Positions 38,035 to 48,774 of a stretch of 64,000 nucleotides of DNA are shown here, one piece after another (the stretch's first letter is position 1; each line of letters begins with the position of its first letter). Source of the stretch: Cognaticolwellia sediminilitoris (GTDB lineage: Bacteria; Pseudomonadota; Gammaproteobacteria; Enterobacterales; Alteromonadaceae); assembly GCA_002104535.1 (NCBI GenBank), contig NBOG01000002.1, positions 398,856-462,855 on the forward strand. The letters are read 5' to 3'. The notes beneath the pieces were generated by a model. That model saw only the letters and a program-made list of their open reading frames with translations, had not been told where the DNA came from and did not search any database. A program made the translations under genes and the position numbers.

Positions 38035-38943
38035 ATGAAAGAAATTAAATCAGCCAGTTTGATGACCGCGATCAAAACCCCTTTTAATGACAAAGGTGAT
38101 ATAGATTTTAATATTTATGATCAATTGGTTGCTGAACAAATTAAGGCCGGAGTAGATGGTATTGTAGTCGGTGGCACAACGGGTGAGGGGCACTTGCTGA
38201 CTTGGGAAGAGCATTTAATTTTAATCGCTCATAGTGTGCACAAACATGGTAATGATTTACTTATTATTGGCAATACCGGCAGTAATAACACACGCGAAGC
38301 AATAAAAGCCACACAATATGGCTTTGCCGCAGGAATGGATGCAACTCTACAAATTAATCCTTATTACGGTCGCAGTTCTTTTGCTGGCGTAACCGAGCAT
38401 TTTCATAAAGTGCTCGATATTGGTCCAGGCATTATCTATAACGTACCAGGGCGTACAGGACAGGATTTAACGCCTGAACTCATTGAACCGCTATCAAAGC
38501 ATAAAAACTTTATCGGTGTTAAAGAATGCAACGGTAATGAGCGTATTGCTTATTATGAAGAACGTGGTATTGCTTGTTGGTCCGGCAACGATGATGAAAG
38601 TGCAGCAGGGCGTCATCAACATGGCTCTCATGGTGTTATTTCTGTAACATCTAATATTGCGCCAAGCCTTATGCGACAATTAATGGATGCGCCAAATGAT
38701 TCATTACAACAACGAATACTACCGCTGATGAATTGGTTGTTCTGTGAGCCAAACCCTATCGCAATTAATACCGCATTAATGATGACTGGTGCAGTAGCGC
38801 CTAACTTTAGAATGCCTTATAAAGCGTTAACATTGGCGCAGCGTAAACAAGGACTTGAGCTATTGGCCGGACTTTCATTGGATGAGCGAGTTGGTAAAGC
38901 GTTGAACTTAATGGTCGATGAAGACTTTAAATATTGTTATTAA
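38035..38943 (+). CDS. dapA: 4-hydroxy-tetrahydrodipicolinate synthase, plant-type
   Basis: Condenses pyruvate and aspartate semialdehyde in lysine and diaminopimelate synthesis. ATG 38035 has GAGAG 5 bases upstream; an in-frame TTG lies at 38023. The 302-residue protein follows plant DHDPS rather than E. coli DapA at many segments: TAIKTPF, VVGGTTGEGHLLTWEEH, IGNTGSNNTREAI, INPYYGRSS, YNVPGRTGQDL, GVKECNGNE, CWSGNDDE, GVISVTSN and LFCEPNPIAINTAL. The catalytic YNVPGRTG tyrosine and the Schiff-base Lys in GVKE are present. The lysine-site positions Trp (in TWEEH), Asn and Glu (GSNNTREA) match plants, so lysine feedback is expected. It may be the only copy or an additional one. Confidence 0.85.
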   Translation: MKEIKSASLMTAIKTPFNDKGDIDFNIYDQLVAEQIKAGVDGIVVGGTTGEGHLLTWEEHLILIAHSVHKHGNDLLIIGNTGSNNTREAIKATQYGFAAGMDATLQINPYYGRSSFAGVTEHFHKVLDIGPGIIYNVPGRTGQDLTPELIEPLSKHKNFIGVKECNGNERIAYYEERGIACWSGNDDESAAGRHQHGSHGVISVTSNIAPSLMRQLMDAPNDSLQQRILPLMNWLFCEPNPIAINTALMMTGAVAPNFRMPYKALTLAQRKQGLELLAGLSLDERVGKALNLMVDEDFKYCY

Positions 38944-38995
38944 CTGAACTTATCTGAAATTTACAGAACTGAACGCCGTATTGAGCTTAGCGATT

Positions 38996-39883
38996 TTACG
39001 GCGTTAAGTTGTTAAGTAGTGGACGCATCTCTTCAGGAACTTCAAAGCACTGTTCTATATTATGTATAGGACAGTTAAATTTCAGTTCTACAGCACAAAG
39101 CTGTAAGTCTTCTTGTTCAGCCCCATCATTACCTTTAGTTATACCATGCAACCTATCGCCTACTACAGGTAAATCAATACTTGCGGCATGAATACGTATT
39201 TGATGTTTTCGGCCAGACTCTATCGTTACTTTCATTAATGACTTGTCAGATTTTTCATCATAAGCAAGGCTTGAAAAATGACTGCGAGCGGGTTTTCCGT
39301 CGATTGCTGAGTCAACTGTTTGTGACTCTTGTTGGGTATGTTGGCCATGGACAATAATATGATAAGTTTTCACTAATTGATGTTGTGCAAACATTTCACT
39401 TAACGCTCTAGCCGCGCTTTTGCTGTGGGCGACTAAAATTAAACCCGTTGCTGCTCGATCGAGTCGATGCACCGGAAATACAACTCTCTCTGGCGTTAGA
39501 TGCTTTTGTGCCCAACGTGTTATGGTGCAATGATCACTCCATTTTGAGCCTTGAGATAACATCCCATAAGTTTTAAACCAGACGCTATAGTCAGCTAAGT
39601 CTGCAATTAATGTTGCAGGTGGGGGGTGTTGCGATAAAACGTTCAAGTCGTAATAAAAGTGAAGTTTGTCGCCGATATGTAAAGACTTTTTAAGGCGACG
39701 ACAACGTTGGGTTGTTTTACCTCTACTATGCCAAAGTGCGCCTTTATCGATCGCTTTTTTAATGTCTGCCACACTCAAGTCGCATTGAATTTGTAAGGCT
39801 TCAATGATGTTAATTGTGCGGTCAATATTGATATGACATTCAAATTTATTCAAAACAAATCTACTCAAGAAATAACTAAGCAC
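38996..39883 (-). CDS. RluA-family RNA pseudouridine synthase
   Basis: 295 residues. The catalytic motif is HRLDRAATGLILVAHS with the active-site Asp (about 143), followed by the family segments VKTYHIIVHG and SGRKHQIRIHAASIDLPVVGDRLHG. The upstream 60-80 residues include a divergent S4-like segment (DIKKAIDKGALWHSRGKTTQRCRRLKK). No ATG is available near the N-terminus. GTG at 39883 is the longest start, with in-frame TTG codons at 39868 and 39853 as alternatives. Target RNA site not predictable. It converges on dapA and is divergent from the RraB-like gene. Confidence 0.85.
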   Translation of the reverse strand: MLSYFLSRFVLNKFECHINIDRTINIIEALQIQCDLSVADIKKAIDKGALWHSRGKTTQRCRRLKKSLHIGDKLHFYYDLNVLSQHPPPATLIADLADYSVWFKTYGMLSQGSKWSDHCTITRWAQKHLTPERVVFPVHRLDRAATGLILVAHSKSAARALSEMFAQHQLVKTYHIIVHGQHTQQESQTVDSAIDGKPARSHFSSLAYDEKSDKSLMKVTIESGRKHQIRIHAASIDLPVVGDRLHGITKGNDGAEQEDLQLCAVELKFNCPIHNIEQCFEVPEEMRPLLNNLTP

Positions 39884-40029
39884 TAGTTTATCAAACTTTC
39901 TACCTTAATTACTGTATTGCCGTTAACTTAATAGCAGAGAATTGTAGCTTTATTGAAATTGCACTTGGTTTTTAAGCGCAGAGAACGATAAAATACTGCT
40001 CAATAGTTATATTTAAATGAGAATAAGCA

Positions 40030-40380
40030 ATGCAACGTAATGAAGAATTATTTCCACTTGATAATGTCGGTAACGCACTTTGGGATATGTTAAATGCGGG
40101 GGATGATTTAAATGTTGAGCGCGAATTTGAATTTTCCATTATTTTCCCTAGCCAAGAGCAAGCGCTGAAATTCGGTCAATTACTGTTAGAAAATAATCAA
40201 AAATTATCTTTTTGCCCTTATCAAGGCGATGAAGAGTTTCCTTGGGAAATAACTGCTTATCCATTTATGGCCGCAAACTATGAAAATATTGCTGCGTATC
40301 AAGAATTATTGATGACAAGCGCAACGCCATTTGCTGGAAAGTACGACGGTTGGTACTGTATCGATAGCAGTAAAGCTTAA
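40030..40380 (+). CDS. RraB-like ribonuclease E regulator family protein
   Basis: 116 residues, acidic and soluble. The central FEFSIIFPSQEQALKFGQLLLENN and C-terminal ENIAAYQELLMTSATPFAGKYDGWYC match the layout of the RraB superfamily, where the closing YDGWG-type turn is characteristic. E. coli RraB (138 residues) binds RNase E and limits its activity. This protein lacks RraB's acidic C-terminal tail, so the interaction is not assured. It is followed after 16 bases by a small Cys-containing protein gene on the same strand. Confidence 0.7.
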   Translation: MQRNEELFPLDNVGNALWDMLNAGDDLNVEREFEFSIIFPSQEQALKFGQLLLENNQKLSFCPYQGDEEFPWEITAYPFMAANYENIAAYQELLMTSATPFAGKYDGWYCIDSSKA

Positions 40381-40396
40381 ATTAGAAGGACAAACC

Positions 40397-40609
40397 ATGG
40401 ATGAGCAACAGTTTCAGCGTTTAAAAAATGACAGTGCAAAATCATTTAATGATCAAAAAGCCTTGATCAAAAAAGTGCTGGCGGGGCGAGATATCGCTTG
40501 CCAGCAATGTGGTACCTTTATTCGTGTTTCTTTGCCTGAAGACAAAAAAACAACAGGACTATTTTGTGCTAAAGGCTGTACTAATATTGCATTAGACTTT
40601 GTCTTATAA
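40397..40609 (+). CDS. Small zinc-ribbon-like protein
   Basis: 70 residues. The start is ATG 40397 with AGAAGGA 6 bases upstream; a longer in-frame opening at 40331 lies inside the preceding gene. The C-terminal half has four cysteines as CQQC and CAKGC separated by about 20 residues (GTFIRVSLPEDKKTTGLF), which suggests a treble-clef or zinc-ribbon knuckle. The N-terminal half is helical (EQQFQRLKNDSAKSFNDQKALIKKVL). Its end overlaps the convergent nitroreductase gene by six bases. No family was recognised; possibly a nucleic-acid-binding partner of the RraB-like protein. Confidence 0.7.
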   Translation: MDEQQFQRLKNDSAKSFNDQKALIKKVLAGRDIACQQCGTFIRVSLPEDKKTTGLFCAKGCTNIALDFVL

Positions 40610-41278
40610 AAATGTTGCGATATCCTGTAAGCTTTTTTTGATGCTGGCATGATGTGGCACAGTTGCATCCTCACTTGGATAACCGGCAATAATCAACATA
40701 TATGGTCGGCTATTTTCATCACGATCACAGACCTTACTTAAAAATGACATCGGTTTCGGAGTATGGGTTAAGGTCGCTAACCCGCTCGAGTGTAAAGCAT
40801 TAATTAAAAAACCTGTCGCAATACCCACTGATTCATGAACATAATAATTAGTGTTTTTATCTTCAATCGAAATACCGCCTTTTTTCTCACTGAATACTGC
40901 AATTAACCAAGGAGCATGCTCTAAATAGGGTTTATTTGCATCAGTGCCTAAAGGCTTCAATGCATCTAACCATTCTTCACTAGCCCGGCCTTGATAGAAG
41001 TTATTTTCATGAATTTCCGCTTGTTGGCGTATTTGCTGTTTTACATTATCACTGCTGATGGCGACAAAGTGCCAAGGTTGATGGTTTGCTCCGCTCGGGG
41101 CAGTACCCGCGGCTTTAATGCAGTTCTCAATTACCGCTTGAGGCACCGCTTTGTTACTAAAGCTGCGAATACTATGGCGGCGTTTGATATTTTCATAAAA
41201 TGTTGCTGATCGTTCGATCATTTCTTCAGTGTTATATTCGATAAAATCGCTTAATGGCGATGCGTCATGAGTTTTCAT
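40604..41278 (-). CDS. Nitroreductase-fold flavoprotein with iodotyrosine deiodinase (IYD) signature
   Basis: 224 residues, FMN-dependent. The FMN segment RRHSIRSF and AAGTAPSGANHQPWHFV are in place. The lid residues that clasp the halotyrosine in human IYD (Glu157, Tyr161, Lys182) are matched exactly in spacing by Glu91, Tyr95 and Lys116. The C-terminal part also follows IYD (YYVHESVGIATGFLINALHSSGLATLTHTP, then AGYPSEDATVP). Reductive removal of halogen from iodo-, bromo- or chlorotyrosine is therefore the likely reaction, using an unidentified reductase. General nitroreductase activity is the fallback reading. Monocistronic. Confidence 0.82.
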   Translation of the reverse strand: MKTHDASPLSDFIEYNTEEMIERSATFYENIKRRHSIRSFSNKAVPQAVIENCIKAAGTAPSGANHQPWHFVAISSDNVKQQIRQQAEIHENNFYQGRASEEWLDALKPLGTDANKPYLEHAPWLIAVFSEKKGGISIEDKNTNYYVHESVGIATGFLINALHSSGLATLTHTPKPMSFLSKVCDRDENSRPYMLIIAGYPSEDATVPHHASIKKSLQDIATFL

Positions 41279-41607
41279 AAGAGTCTGCTTGTTTTATTTA
41301 TTGTTATATTTTTTTTACACCGTGGCGTACAAGAAGCGTTAGTTTAGAGATAATTAAATGACTGGGTGATCAGGTTTTCTGTTTACGCCTAAACTAACCA
41401 TAAGCACCAACATCTATACAGGCAAGACTGTAATTGCGCACAATAGTTAATTACAGATTAAAATTATTAACGCAGCCTAAATACCTTTCTAAGTGGTCAC
41501 TTCTTTAATTGGAGTGGTATCAGCTTATCTAAAATATCAATAAAAAGCCAAGTGTTATGTGGTTAAAGCTTAACTTTAAGTGTAAGAATGATCTCACTAG
41601 AAGGAAG
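41279..41607. other. 329-base intergenic region with no recognised gene
   Basis: AT-rich DNA between two minus-strand genes. The only structure noted is a distant inverted repeat GTTAGTTTAG (41338-41347) / CTAAACTAAC (41389-41398) with a 41-base spacer, too far apart to be a convincing terminator. Nothing else was seen. Confidence 0.4.
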
Positions 41608-41886
41608 TTAAAGGTCGATGTGTTTTTCTGAGGATAATTGCGCGAAGTAGTGCGCAAGACCTGTCGATTTACGTGTTTTTTCCGCTTTATAAACGCCAAT
41701 TATAAGGAAGGTAGACATAATTATACTGATTGCCAATAAATTGACCGATTGTAAATACGCAGAAAGCAGAGTTGTAATAATAGCCCCAACAACGCAATAA
41801 CTTAACGCAATTCGTAACCACGTATAAATAGCCATTATTGTGTTTGGCATAATTGTTTTAGAAGAATTTATCCGCTTTGTAGACAT
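41608..41886 (-). CDS. Small two-helix membrane protein, unknown
   Basis: 92 residues from ATG 41886 (a TTG at 41898 extends it by four). Two hydrophobic segments (about 22-42 and 49-66), separated by a short loop, are followed by a basic then polar C-terminal tail (YKAEKTRKSTGLAHYFAQLSSEKHIDL). No strong ribosome site precedes either start. No family recognised. It is isolated between the deiodinase-like gene and the divergent universal stress gene. Confidence 0.5.
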   Translation of the reverse strand: MSTKRINSSKTIMPNTIMAIYTWLRIALSYCVVGAIITTLLSAYLQSVNLLAISIIMSTFLIIGVYKAEKTRKSTGLAHYFAQLSSEKHIDL

Positions 41887-42203
41887 AGCTGTAGTCAAAG
41901 GTACGTTACTTAATAGTGGTTCGAGTGAACAGTATAATTAAGTAATTAGGAATACATAAGCTAATTGCTATTCGAAAATAGTATATGACAGAGGTTAAGT
42001 TTATAAACTGGCCTATTATAAAAGCTTAATTGCTTTTAAAACTTTTTTATCAAGGGCTTATGACTTAAGTGTTATTTTTCGGTTCAAAATTTGACCGTCA
42101 TCGAATTCAGGCAACTCAGTTTAAGCATCAACAGTTAGAGCAAAGAAGTTTTAATAGGCTAAAATTATGGTGCAGACTGAATTTAGAAAACAAAGGTTTA
42201 TAT

Positions 42204-43076
42204 ATGAAAAGCTTTAACAACATATTAGTGATTGCTGAAGATCTTAGTTTAAACCATGTTGTATTGCAAAAGGCATTGTTGCTAGCCCACAGAGCTCAAG
42301 CAAGTTTAACTATTATAGCCAATAAAAATGATGAAAACATAGAGTCTCATCTCGAACAAATGTATCAACAAAACACAGCGAATATTAAAAATTTACAGGG
42401 AGAAGAAACTTCTACACCAAAAATAGACATTAAGATTAAATATTTTCCAGCGCCATTTTCTCATAAAGCTATCCTGACTGAAATTTCAACAACCACTTAT
42501 GATCTGTTGATTAAGGATATTAACTCCGCACATTTACAGTGGGGATTTTCTTGGTCAGATAATCATTATTTATTAAGGGAAGGTAATACCAATTTATTAT
42601 TAGTTGGGCAGACACAATGGCAGGGTGGAGGCAATATTTTAGCGGCGTTAGAAACAGAAGAGTCGACTGAAAAGCACCAACAAGTGAATCAGTTTATGGT
42701 TGATGAAAGCCAATATTTAGCCAAGTTACTCAATAGTGATGTACATCTGGTAAATTGCTATTTAGAAGCCTCTAGTATTGCTTTATCTGATGATGCATTT
42801 ACTGGCGGAATTGAAGAGCCTGAACAGCAACATTGGCATCATTTATATAATTCAGCTCAACATTTTGGTGTTCAACAAGACCATATTCATATCGCAGAAG
42901 GCTTGCCTGAATATGCCATTCCACATCAAGCTGAAAAGTATAAGGCTGAAATAGTCGCCATTGGCGCTGGTGAACACCATGGTCTAGTTAGTATGCTCAA
43001 AGGTCACACTTGTGAATATATTATTAAGACGCTGCCTTGCGATGCGCTGATTTTAAAAGCGAATACTATGCAATAA
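42204..43076 (+). CDS. uspE: Tandem-domain universal stress protein (UspE-like)
   Basis: 290 residues made of two UspA domains. ATG 42204 is preferred: AAAGG lies 7 bases upstream, and the sequence begins MKSFNNILVIAEDLSLN as expected for a Usp entry strand; the longer frame from 42069 adds unconserved residues. The second domain ends with the family pattern AEIVAIGAGEHHGLVSMLKGHTCEYIIKTLPCDALILKA, an ATP-site-like loop. The first domain lacks a clear glycine-rich nucleotide motif. E. coli UspE has the same tandem layout and contributes to stress survival and motility. Monocistronic with a terminator. Confidence 0.82.
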   Translation: MKSFNNILVIAEDLSLNHVVLQKALLLAHRAQASLTIIANKNDENIESHLEQMYQQNTANIKNLQGEETSTPKIDIKIKYFPAPFSHKAILTEISTTTYDLLIKDINSAHLQWGFSWSDNHYLLREGNTNLLLVGQTQWQGGGNILAALETEESTEKHQQVNQFMVDESQYLAKLLNSDVHLVNCYLEASSIALSDDAFTGGIEEPEQQHWHHLYNSAQHFGVQQDHIHIAEGLPEYAIPHQAEKYKAEIVAIGAGEHHGLVSMLKGHTCEYIIKTLPCDALILKANTMQ

Positions 43077-43127
43077 AAGCTAGTCAGCAAATAATTACCT
43101 TTAAGAACAAGACCGAAGTAAATATAA

Positions 43128-43152
43128 AAAAAGCGCCTACTTGGCGCTTTTT
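43128..43152. terminator. Terminator between uspE and purL
   Basis: Stem AAAAAGCGCC / GGCGCTTTTT with a five-base loop and T tracts on both strands. It lies between the converging ends of the two genes and can serve both. Confidence 0.9.
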
Positions 43153-43178
43153 ACATTTGTACATTCCGAATTTATTAT

Positions 43179-46100
43179 TTAGCCAATAAATTTACGGGCG
43201 TTACGGAACATACGTACCCAAGGCGAGTCCTCTTGCCACTCGTCAGGGTGCCAAGAGTTAGCAACGGTGCGAAATACTCGCTCTGGATGTGGCATCATAA
43301 TCGTTACTCGACCATCCGTTGTAGTCAGTGCCGTAATACCATCTGGCGAGCCATTTGGGTTAGCTGGGTAAGTTTCTGTGATATGACCGTAGTTATCAAC
43401 ATAACGCATAGCGACAGTGCCAGATTGGTTTGCGTTATCAATATCATCATCTGATTTGAATTCTGCGCGACCTTCACCGTGCGATACTGCGATTGGCATA
43501 CGAGAGCCTTCCATACCATCAAAGAATATTGATGGTGTAGCTTGGATCTCAACTAAGCTAAATCGAGCTTCAAAACGCTCTGATTTGTTTTGTACGAAAC
43601 GTGGCCAAGCATCAGAACCAGGAATAATTTCTTTTAGGTTTGACAACATTTGACAGCCGTTACACACACCTAATGAGAAAGTATCTTCACGTTCGAAGAA
43701 AGCTTTAAACATCGCCTTAGCGTTTTTGTTAAACAAAATTGATTTTGCCCAACCTTCACCAGCGCCTAATACATCACCGTATGAGAAACCGCCACAAGCC
43801 ACTAAGCCGTTAAAGTCGGCTAAGTCAGTACGACCCGATAAAATGTCTGACATATGAACATCAATTGCAACAAAGCCAGCGCGGTCAAATGCTGCGGCCA
43901 TTTCAACATGCGAGTTAACGCCTTGTTCACGTAAAATTGCAATGCGTGGATTCGTACCACTTTGCGCATCTTTAGCTATAAGCTCAGCAACAATATCTTC
44001 GTTAATATCAAAACTTAAATCGGTATTTAGACCCGGATCTTCAGTATCGAATTTAACGTCATGTTCTTGCTGTGCACATTCTGGATTATCACGAAGTGAC
44101 TGCATTTTATGGGTAGTGTTTGCCCAAGTTGTACGGTAATACGTTCGAGAGTTTTCTAATACAATTTCGCCATCGCGGCTAAACCGAATGGTATCTTCGT
44201 TGTTGATTCGGCCAATATCAGTGCAGTAATCTAAAACACCGTGCTCTGCTAAAATGCTGTGGATAGCATCAACGTCACTTTCGCGAATTTGAATAACAGC
44301 ACCGAGCTCTTCGTTAAATAACGTATCTACATCGTTGCCAGATTTAGATGTTAGCTTGCTTAGGTCAATATCAACACCGGTATGACCGGCAAATGCCATT
44401 TCTGCAACAGTTGTGAATAAACCACCGTCTGAAATATCATGATAAGCGATAAGTTTTTCACCGCGAACTAACGCTTGCATAGCATTAAAGAAACCTTTCA
44501 ACGTTTCTGGGCTATCCACATCAGGAGTTTCGTTGCCAAGTTGTTTATAAACTTGCGCTAAACATGAGCCACCTAAACGCTGCTTACCTTGTGATAAGTC
44601 AATAGCAACAAGGCGAGTATCGCCTAAGTCAGTACGTAACTCTGGTGTAACCGTTTTACGAATATCTTCAACAGCACCAAAGGCGGTGATGATTAATGAC
44701 ATTGGAGAAGTAACCGATTTTTCTTCGCCGTTTTCATCCCATTGCGTACGCATCGACATAGAATCTTTACCGACCGGAATCGTTAATCCAAGTGCAGGAC
44801 AAAGTTCTTCACCAATGGCTTTAACCGCTTCGTAAAGGCCCGCGTCTTCACCAGGGTGACCTGCTGGCGACATCCAGTTTGCTGAAAGCTTGATACGATT
44901 TAACCTATCACCGTCAGAACCCGCAATATCAGTACCGGCAATATTCATTAATGATTCAGCTACCGCTAAACGAGCCGAAGCGCCAAAATTAAGTAATGCT
45001 ACTGGTGTGCGCTCACCCAATGACATGGCTTCACCATGGTAAGAGTCAAGTGCAGAAGCGGTAACACCACAGTCAGCAACAGGCACTTGCCAAGGGCCAA
45101 CCATTTGGTCACGATTAACCATACCGGTTACCGAGCGATCGCCAATGGTGATTAAGAAGGTTTTCTCAGCAACCGTTGGTAAAGATAAAATACGATTTGC
45201 AGCATCTGCCAAGTTGATTTTAGCTACATCTAATTGATCACCAAGTGCAGTTTTAGTTGCCACATCTTTAAAGATTTTAGGGGTTTTACCTAATAAAACC
45301 TCCAATGGTAAATCAATTGGTGTATCTAGCTTGTCGTTACCGGCAAAATGCGCGTCAGTAACTGTTAAGTGCTCTTCTTCAGTTGCTCGACCAACCACAG
45401 CAAATGGTGCACGTTCACGGGCACAAATTTGTTTAAAAGTTTCAAGGTTTTCATCTGATACCGCAATAACATAACGCTCTTGTGACTCATTACACCAGAT
45501 CTCATGAGGTGCCATGCTGCGTTCATCGTTCGGTACATTACGAAGTTCAAAAACACCACCACGGCCGCCATCAGAAACTAGCTCAGGAAATGCGTTTGAT
45601 AAACCACCTGCGCCAACATCGTGAATAAAGGCGATAGGGTTTTGCTCACCTAATTGCCAACATTTATCAATAACTTCCTGACAACGACGTTCCATCTCTG
45701 GATTTTCACGCTGTACAGAAGCAAAGTCTAGGTTTTCAGCCGATTGGCCTGATGCCATTGAAGAGGCTGCTCCGCCGCCTAAACCTATGTTCATTGCTGG
45801 ACCGCCAAGCGCGATTAAATGTGCGCCAACCACGATTTCACGTTTTTGTACGTGTTCATCACGAATATTGCCTAAGCCACCGGCAAGCATAATAGGTTTG
45901 TGGTAACCACGTACCTCTGCGCCATTGAAAGAGTTAACTTGCTCTTCGTAGGTACGGAAGTAACCTAAGATAGCAGGGCGACCAAATTCGTTATTAAATG
46001 CTGCGCCGCCTAATGGACCTTCCATCATAATATCAAAAGCGGACACGATTCGGTTTGGTTTGCCAAAATCAGTTTCCCAAGGTTGTTCAAAACCAGGAAT

Positions 46101-47141
46101 ACGTAGGTTTGACACTGAAAAACCCACTAAACCAGCTTTCGGTTTAGAGCCAATGCCGGTTGCACCTTCATCACGAATTTCGCCACCTGAGCCAGTTGCA
46201 GCACCCGGATAAGGAGAGATAGCGGTAGGGTGGTTGTGTGTTTCAACCTTCATTAAAATTTGAATGTCTTCATGGTGATAACCATAAACATTGGTTTCTG
46301 GATTCGGGAAGAATCGACCACCTTTGTTACCAACCATCACCGCGGCGTTATCTTTATAAGCACTTAAGACAAAGTCAGGGTTCACTTCATGAGTGTTACG
46401 GATCATTTTAAATAATGACTTAGGCTGTTTTACGCCATCGATAGTCCAATCAGCGTTAAATATTTTGTGACGACAATGCTCAGAGTTTGCTTGGGCAAAC
46501 ATGTAAAGTTCAACATCGTGTGGGTTACGACCAAGTTTACTGAAATTTTCGAATAAATAATTAACTTCGTCTTCGGCTAAAGCTAACCCTAATTCTATAT
46601 TGGCTTGTACTAAGGCGTTTTTTCCGCCGTGCTCAATATCAATACTGGTTAATTCTCCAGGCTCGGCACTTGCAAATAGAGCTGTCGCTTCATTCATGTC
46701 AGTGAAAATAGTTTCCATCATGCGATCATGAATTAAATTATTTAATGTCGATTGTTGTGTTGGGCTTAAATCAACAGAGTTTTCAGTGTCGATATAATAA
46801 GCTAAGCCACGTTCTAAGCGAATAACCTTGGCCAAACCACAGTTATTAGCTATGTCGGTTGATTTAGAAGACCAAGGTGAAATAGTACCAGGACGTGGGG
46901 TAACTAATAAAAATTGTCCAACAGGTTCATGTTCTTCGATTGTTGGTCCATACTTAAGAAGTTGCTGTAAAACTTGAGATTCTTCAGTGCTTAGGTCTTC
47001 TGAAATATGGGCAAAGTGGCTAAACTCCGCATAGATATCCGTGACGGGCAGTTGCAGCTCAGAACACTGATTTAGTAGCTTGTTAACTCTAAAGTCAGAT
47101 AGTGCTGGTGCACCGCGAAAGGTTTTCATCAACATCGACAT
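43179..47141 (-). CDS. purL: Phosphoribosylformylglycinamidine synthase (single large chain)
   Basis: Converts FGAR, glutamine and ATP to FGAM in purine synthesis. The 1320-residue protein is the large gammaproteobacterial form. It has an N-terminal PurS-like region ([26 protein letters not shown]), two ATP-binding AIRS halves ([31 protein letters not shown], later [11 protein letters not shown]) and a C-terminal class I glutamine amidotransferase. The last has nucleophile Cys in [10 protein letters not shown] and the His/Glu pair in MPHPERVFR. The next gene upstream, divergent, is mltF, as in E. coli. Confidence 0.97.
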   Translation of the reverse strand: MSMLMKTFRGAPALSDFRVNKLLNQCSELQLPVTDIYAEFSHFAHISEDLSTEESQVLQQLLKYGPTIEEHEPVGQFLLVTPRPGTISPWSSKSTDIANNCGLAKVIRLERGLAYYIDTENSVDLSPTQQSTLNNLIHDRMMETIFTDMNEATALFASAEPGELTSIDIEHGGKNALVQANIELGLALAEDEVNYLFENFSKLGRNPHDVELYMFAQANSEHCRHKIFNADWTIDGVKQPKSLFKMIRNTHEVNPDFVLSAYKDNAAVMVGNKGGRFFPNPETNVYGYHHEDIQILMKVETHNHPTAISPYPGAATGSGGEIRDEGATGIGSKPKAGLVGFSVSNLRIPGFEQPWETDFGKPNRIVSAFDIMMEGPLGGAAFNNEFGRPAILGYFRTYEEQVNSFNGAEVRGYHKPIMLAGGLGNIRDEHVQKREIVVGAHLIALGGPAMNIGLGGGAASSMASGQSAENLDFASVQRENPEMERRCQEVIDKCWQLGEQNPIAFIHDVGAGGLSNAFPELVSDGGRGGVFELRNVPNDERSMAPHEIWCNESQERYVIAVSDENLETFKQICARERAPFAVVGRATEEEHLTVTDAHFAGNDKLDTPIDLPLEVLLGKTPKIFKDVATKTALGDQLDVAKINLADAANRILSLPTVAEKTFLITIGDRSVTGMVNRDQMVGPWQVPVADCGVTASALDSYHGEAMSLGERTPVALLNFGASARLAVAESLMNIAGTDIAGSDGDRLNRIKLSANWMSPAGHPGEDAGLYEAVKAIGEELCPALGLTIPVGKDSMSMRTQWDENGEEKSVTSPMSLIITAFGAVEDIRKTVTPELRTDLGDTRLVAIDLSQGKQRLGGSCLAQVYKQLGNETPDVDSPETLKGFFNAMQALVRGEKLIAYHDISDGGLFTTVAEMAFAGHTGVDIDLSKLTSKSGNDVDTLFNEELGAVIQIRESDVDAIHSILAEHGVLDYCTDIGRINNEDTIRFSRDGEIVLENSRTYYRTTWANTTHKMQSLRDNPECAQQEHDVKFDTEDPGLNTDLSFDINEDIVAELIAKDAQSGTNPRIAILREQGVNSHVEMAAAFDRAGFVAIDVHMSDILSGRTDLADFNGLVACGGFSYGDVLGAGEGWAKSILFNKNAKAMFKAFFEREDTFSLGVCNGCQMLSNLKEIIPGSDAWPRFVQNKSERFEARFSLVEIQATPSIFFDGMEGSRMPIAVSHGEGRAEFKSDDDIDNANQSGTVAMRYVDNYGHITETYPANPNGSPDGITALTTTDGRVTIMMPHPERVFRTVANSWHPDEWQEDSPWVRMFRNARKFIG

Positions 47142-47314
47142 AGTCTATTTCACCGGGTTAGATTAATTAAGGATAAAAATCGCGCGTATTATAGATTAAA
47201 TGGGGTCATTAGAGAAACAATTTGTCTGATTTGGGAAGCATTTTTTAGTGTTCAAAACAGTCAATGCGTAAAAATAGCTTTTTAAAAAATACAATTCACG
47301 TAACAATAGGCACT

Positions 47315-48748
47315 ATGATAAAAAAACAATTAAAATCATTTGCTATTAAAGTAGGTTGCCAGAAACTATTGGTGTTATTTTTACTACCATTTTTTCTGCT
47401 TATTTCGGGTTGTGAAATACAGAAAAATTCTGCAAATTTACAACGGATAATTGACCGCGGCTATGTAACCGTAGGTACGCTATACGGCAATACCAGTTAT
47501 TACCTTGATGCTGAAGGACCTGCTGGTTTTGAATATGAACTGGCACAAAAGTATGCTGATTATTTAGGTGTCGAATTGAAAATGATGCCTAGCTATAACT
47601 TAAGCGACTTATTTCAACAGCTTGATGAAGGCAGTGTTGACTTTTTAGCCGCAGGTCTTGCTGTCACTGAGGCACGCCGTGAAAAATATATATTTTCCCC
47701 AAGCTATGACAACATCAGTCAAAAGCTGGTTTTTAAGCAAGGTAATATTCGGCCTCGAACGCTAGATGATTTAACCGGTAAGTTAGAAGTGGTGGCAAAT
47801 TCGAGTCATGTTGAAAGTTTATCGGCCCTGAAACTTTCAAATCCTGCACTGTCATGGTCAGCAACTAGCGAGCAAGACAGTGAAGAATTATTGCTGCGAG
47901 TGCTCTCTGGTGAAATTGATTACACCGTTGCAGACAGCAACACTTTAGCGGTAAGTCGTCGTTATTATCCTGAAATTAGTATCGGTTTTACCATTCAAAA
48001 AGAAGCACCATTAGCTTGGATGCTGAATAAGCATGGCGATAATTCTATTTTCGCCAGTTTAGTTGAATTTTTTGGTCAAGTTCATCATAACGGTGTTTTG
48101 TTAGCATTAACTGACAAACATTATGGTCATATTGAAGAGTTTAATTATGTGGATACGCGCATGTTTATTAAGGCGATTGAAACTAAACTACCTAAATATA
48201 GACCGTTATTTGAAAAGTATGGTCAAGAGGTTGATTGGCGCTTACTAGCAGCGATAAGTTATCAAGAATCTCATTGGAAGCCCCATGCTCGCTCTTATAC
48301 TGGGGTACGTGGCATGATGATGTTAACCTTACCTACTGCGAAACAAATGGGGATTAAAAGCCGTTTAGATGCAGAACAAAGTATTCGTGGCGGGGCAAAA
48401 TATTTCAAGCAAATGATCGAACGTATGCCAGCAAGAGTGCCCGAGCCCGATAGACTATGGTTTGCACTTGCGTCATATAATATTGGTTTGGGACACTTAA
48501 ACGATGCACGTAATATTACCAAGCAACAAGGTGGTGATCCGGATCGTTGGGTGGAAGTTAAAGAGCGCTTACCGCTGCTTAAACAGAAAAAATATTATAA
48601 AAATACCCGTTATGGCTACGCCAGAGGTGATGAACCGGTGAATTATGTTGAAAATATTCGCCGCTATTATGATACGTTGACGTGGATTGACGATCAGGCA
48701 AAGTTAAGTAATGCTAAGAGTGAACTTGCGATAAATGCCGCACAATAA
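47315..48748 (+). CDS. mltF: Membrane-bound lytic murein transglycosylase F
   Basis: 477 residues. ATG 47315 is chosen because TAGG lies 5 bases upstream and gives a normal lipoprotein signal (LLISGC lipobox). An in-frame ATG at 47264 would add 17 residues. The N-terminal half is a solute-binding-like regulatory domain ([38 protein letters not shown]). The C-terminal SLT domain has the catalytic Glu in ISYQESHW and the motifs GVRGMMMLT and [14 protein letters not shown]. It cleaves peptidoglycan with 1,6-anhydro products and is anchored in the outer membrane. Synteny purL-mltF-tadA matches E. coli. Confidence 0.94.
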   Translation: MIKKQLKSFAIKVGCQKLLVLFLLPFFLLISGCEIQKNSANLQRIIDRGYVTVGTLYGNTSYYLDAEGPAGFEYELAQKYADYLGVELKMMPSYNLSDLFQQLDEGSVDFLAAGLAVTEARREKYIFSPSYDNISQKLVFKQGNIRPRTLDDLTGKLEVVANSSHVESLSALKLSNPALSWSATSEQDSEELLLRVLSGEIDYTVADSNTLAVSRRYYPEISIGFTIQKEAPLAWMLNKHGDNSIFASLVEFFGQVHHNGVLLALTDKHYGHIEEFNYVDTRMFIKAIETKLPKYRPLFEKYGQEVDWRLLAAISYQESHWKPHARSYTGVRGMMMLTLPTAKQMGIKSRLDAEQSIRGGAKYFKQMIERMPARVPEPDRLWFALASYNIGLGHLNDARNITKQQGGDPDRWVEVKERLPLLKQKKYYKNTRYGYARGDEPVNYVENIRRYYDTLTWIDDQAKLSNAKSELAINAAQ

Positions 48749-48774
48749 GTTTTTTCTAAAGTGAATTTATTATC

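Noticed and set aside
41338..41398. Inverted repeat GTTAGTTTAG / CTAAACTAAC as a possible recombination or terminator site
   Set aside because: The 41-base spacer and lack of a T run make it too weak, and no integrase or cassette is nearby.
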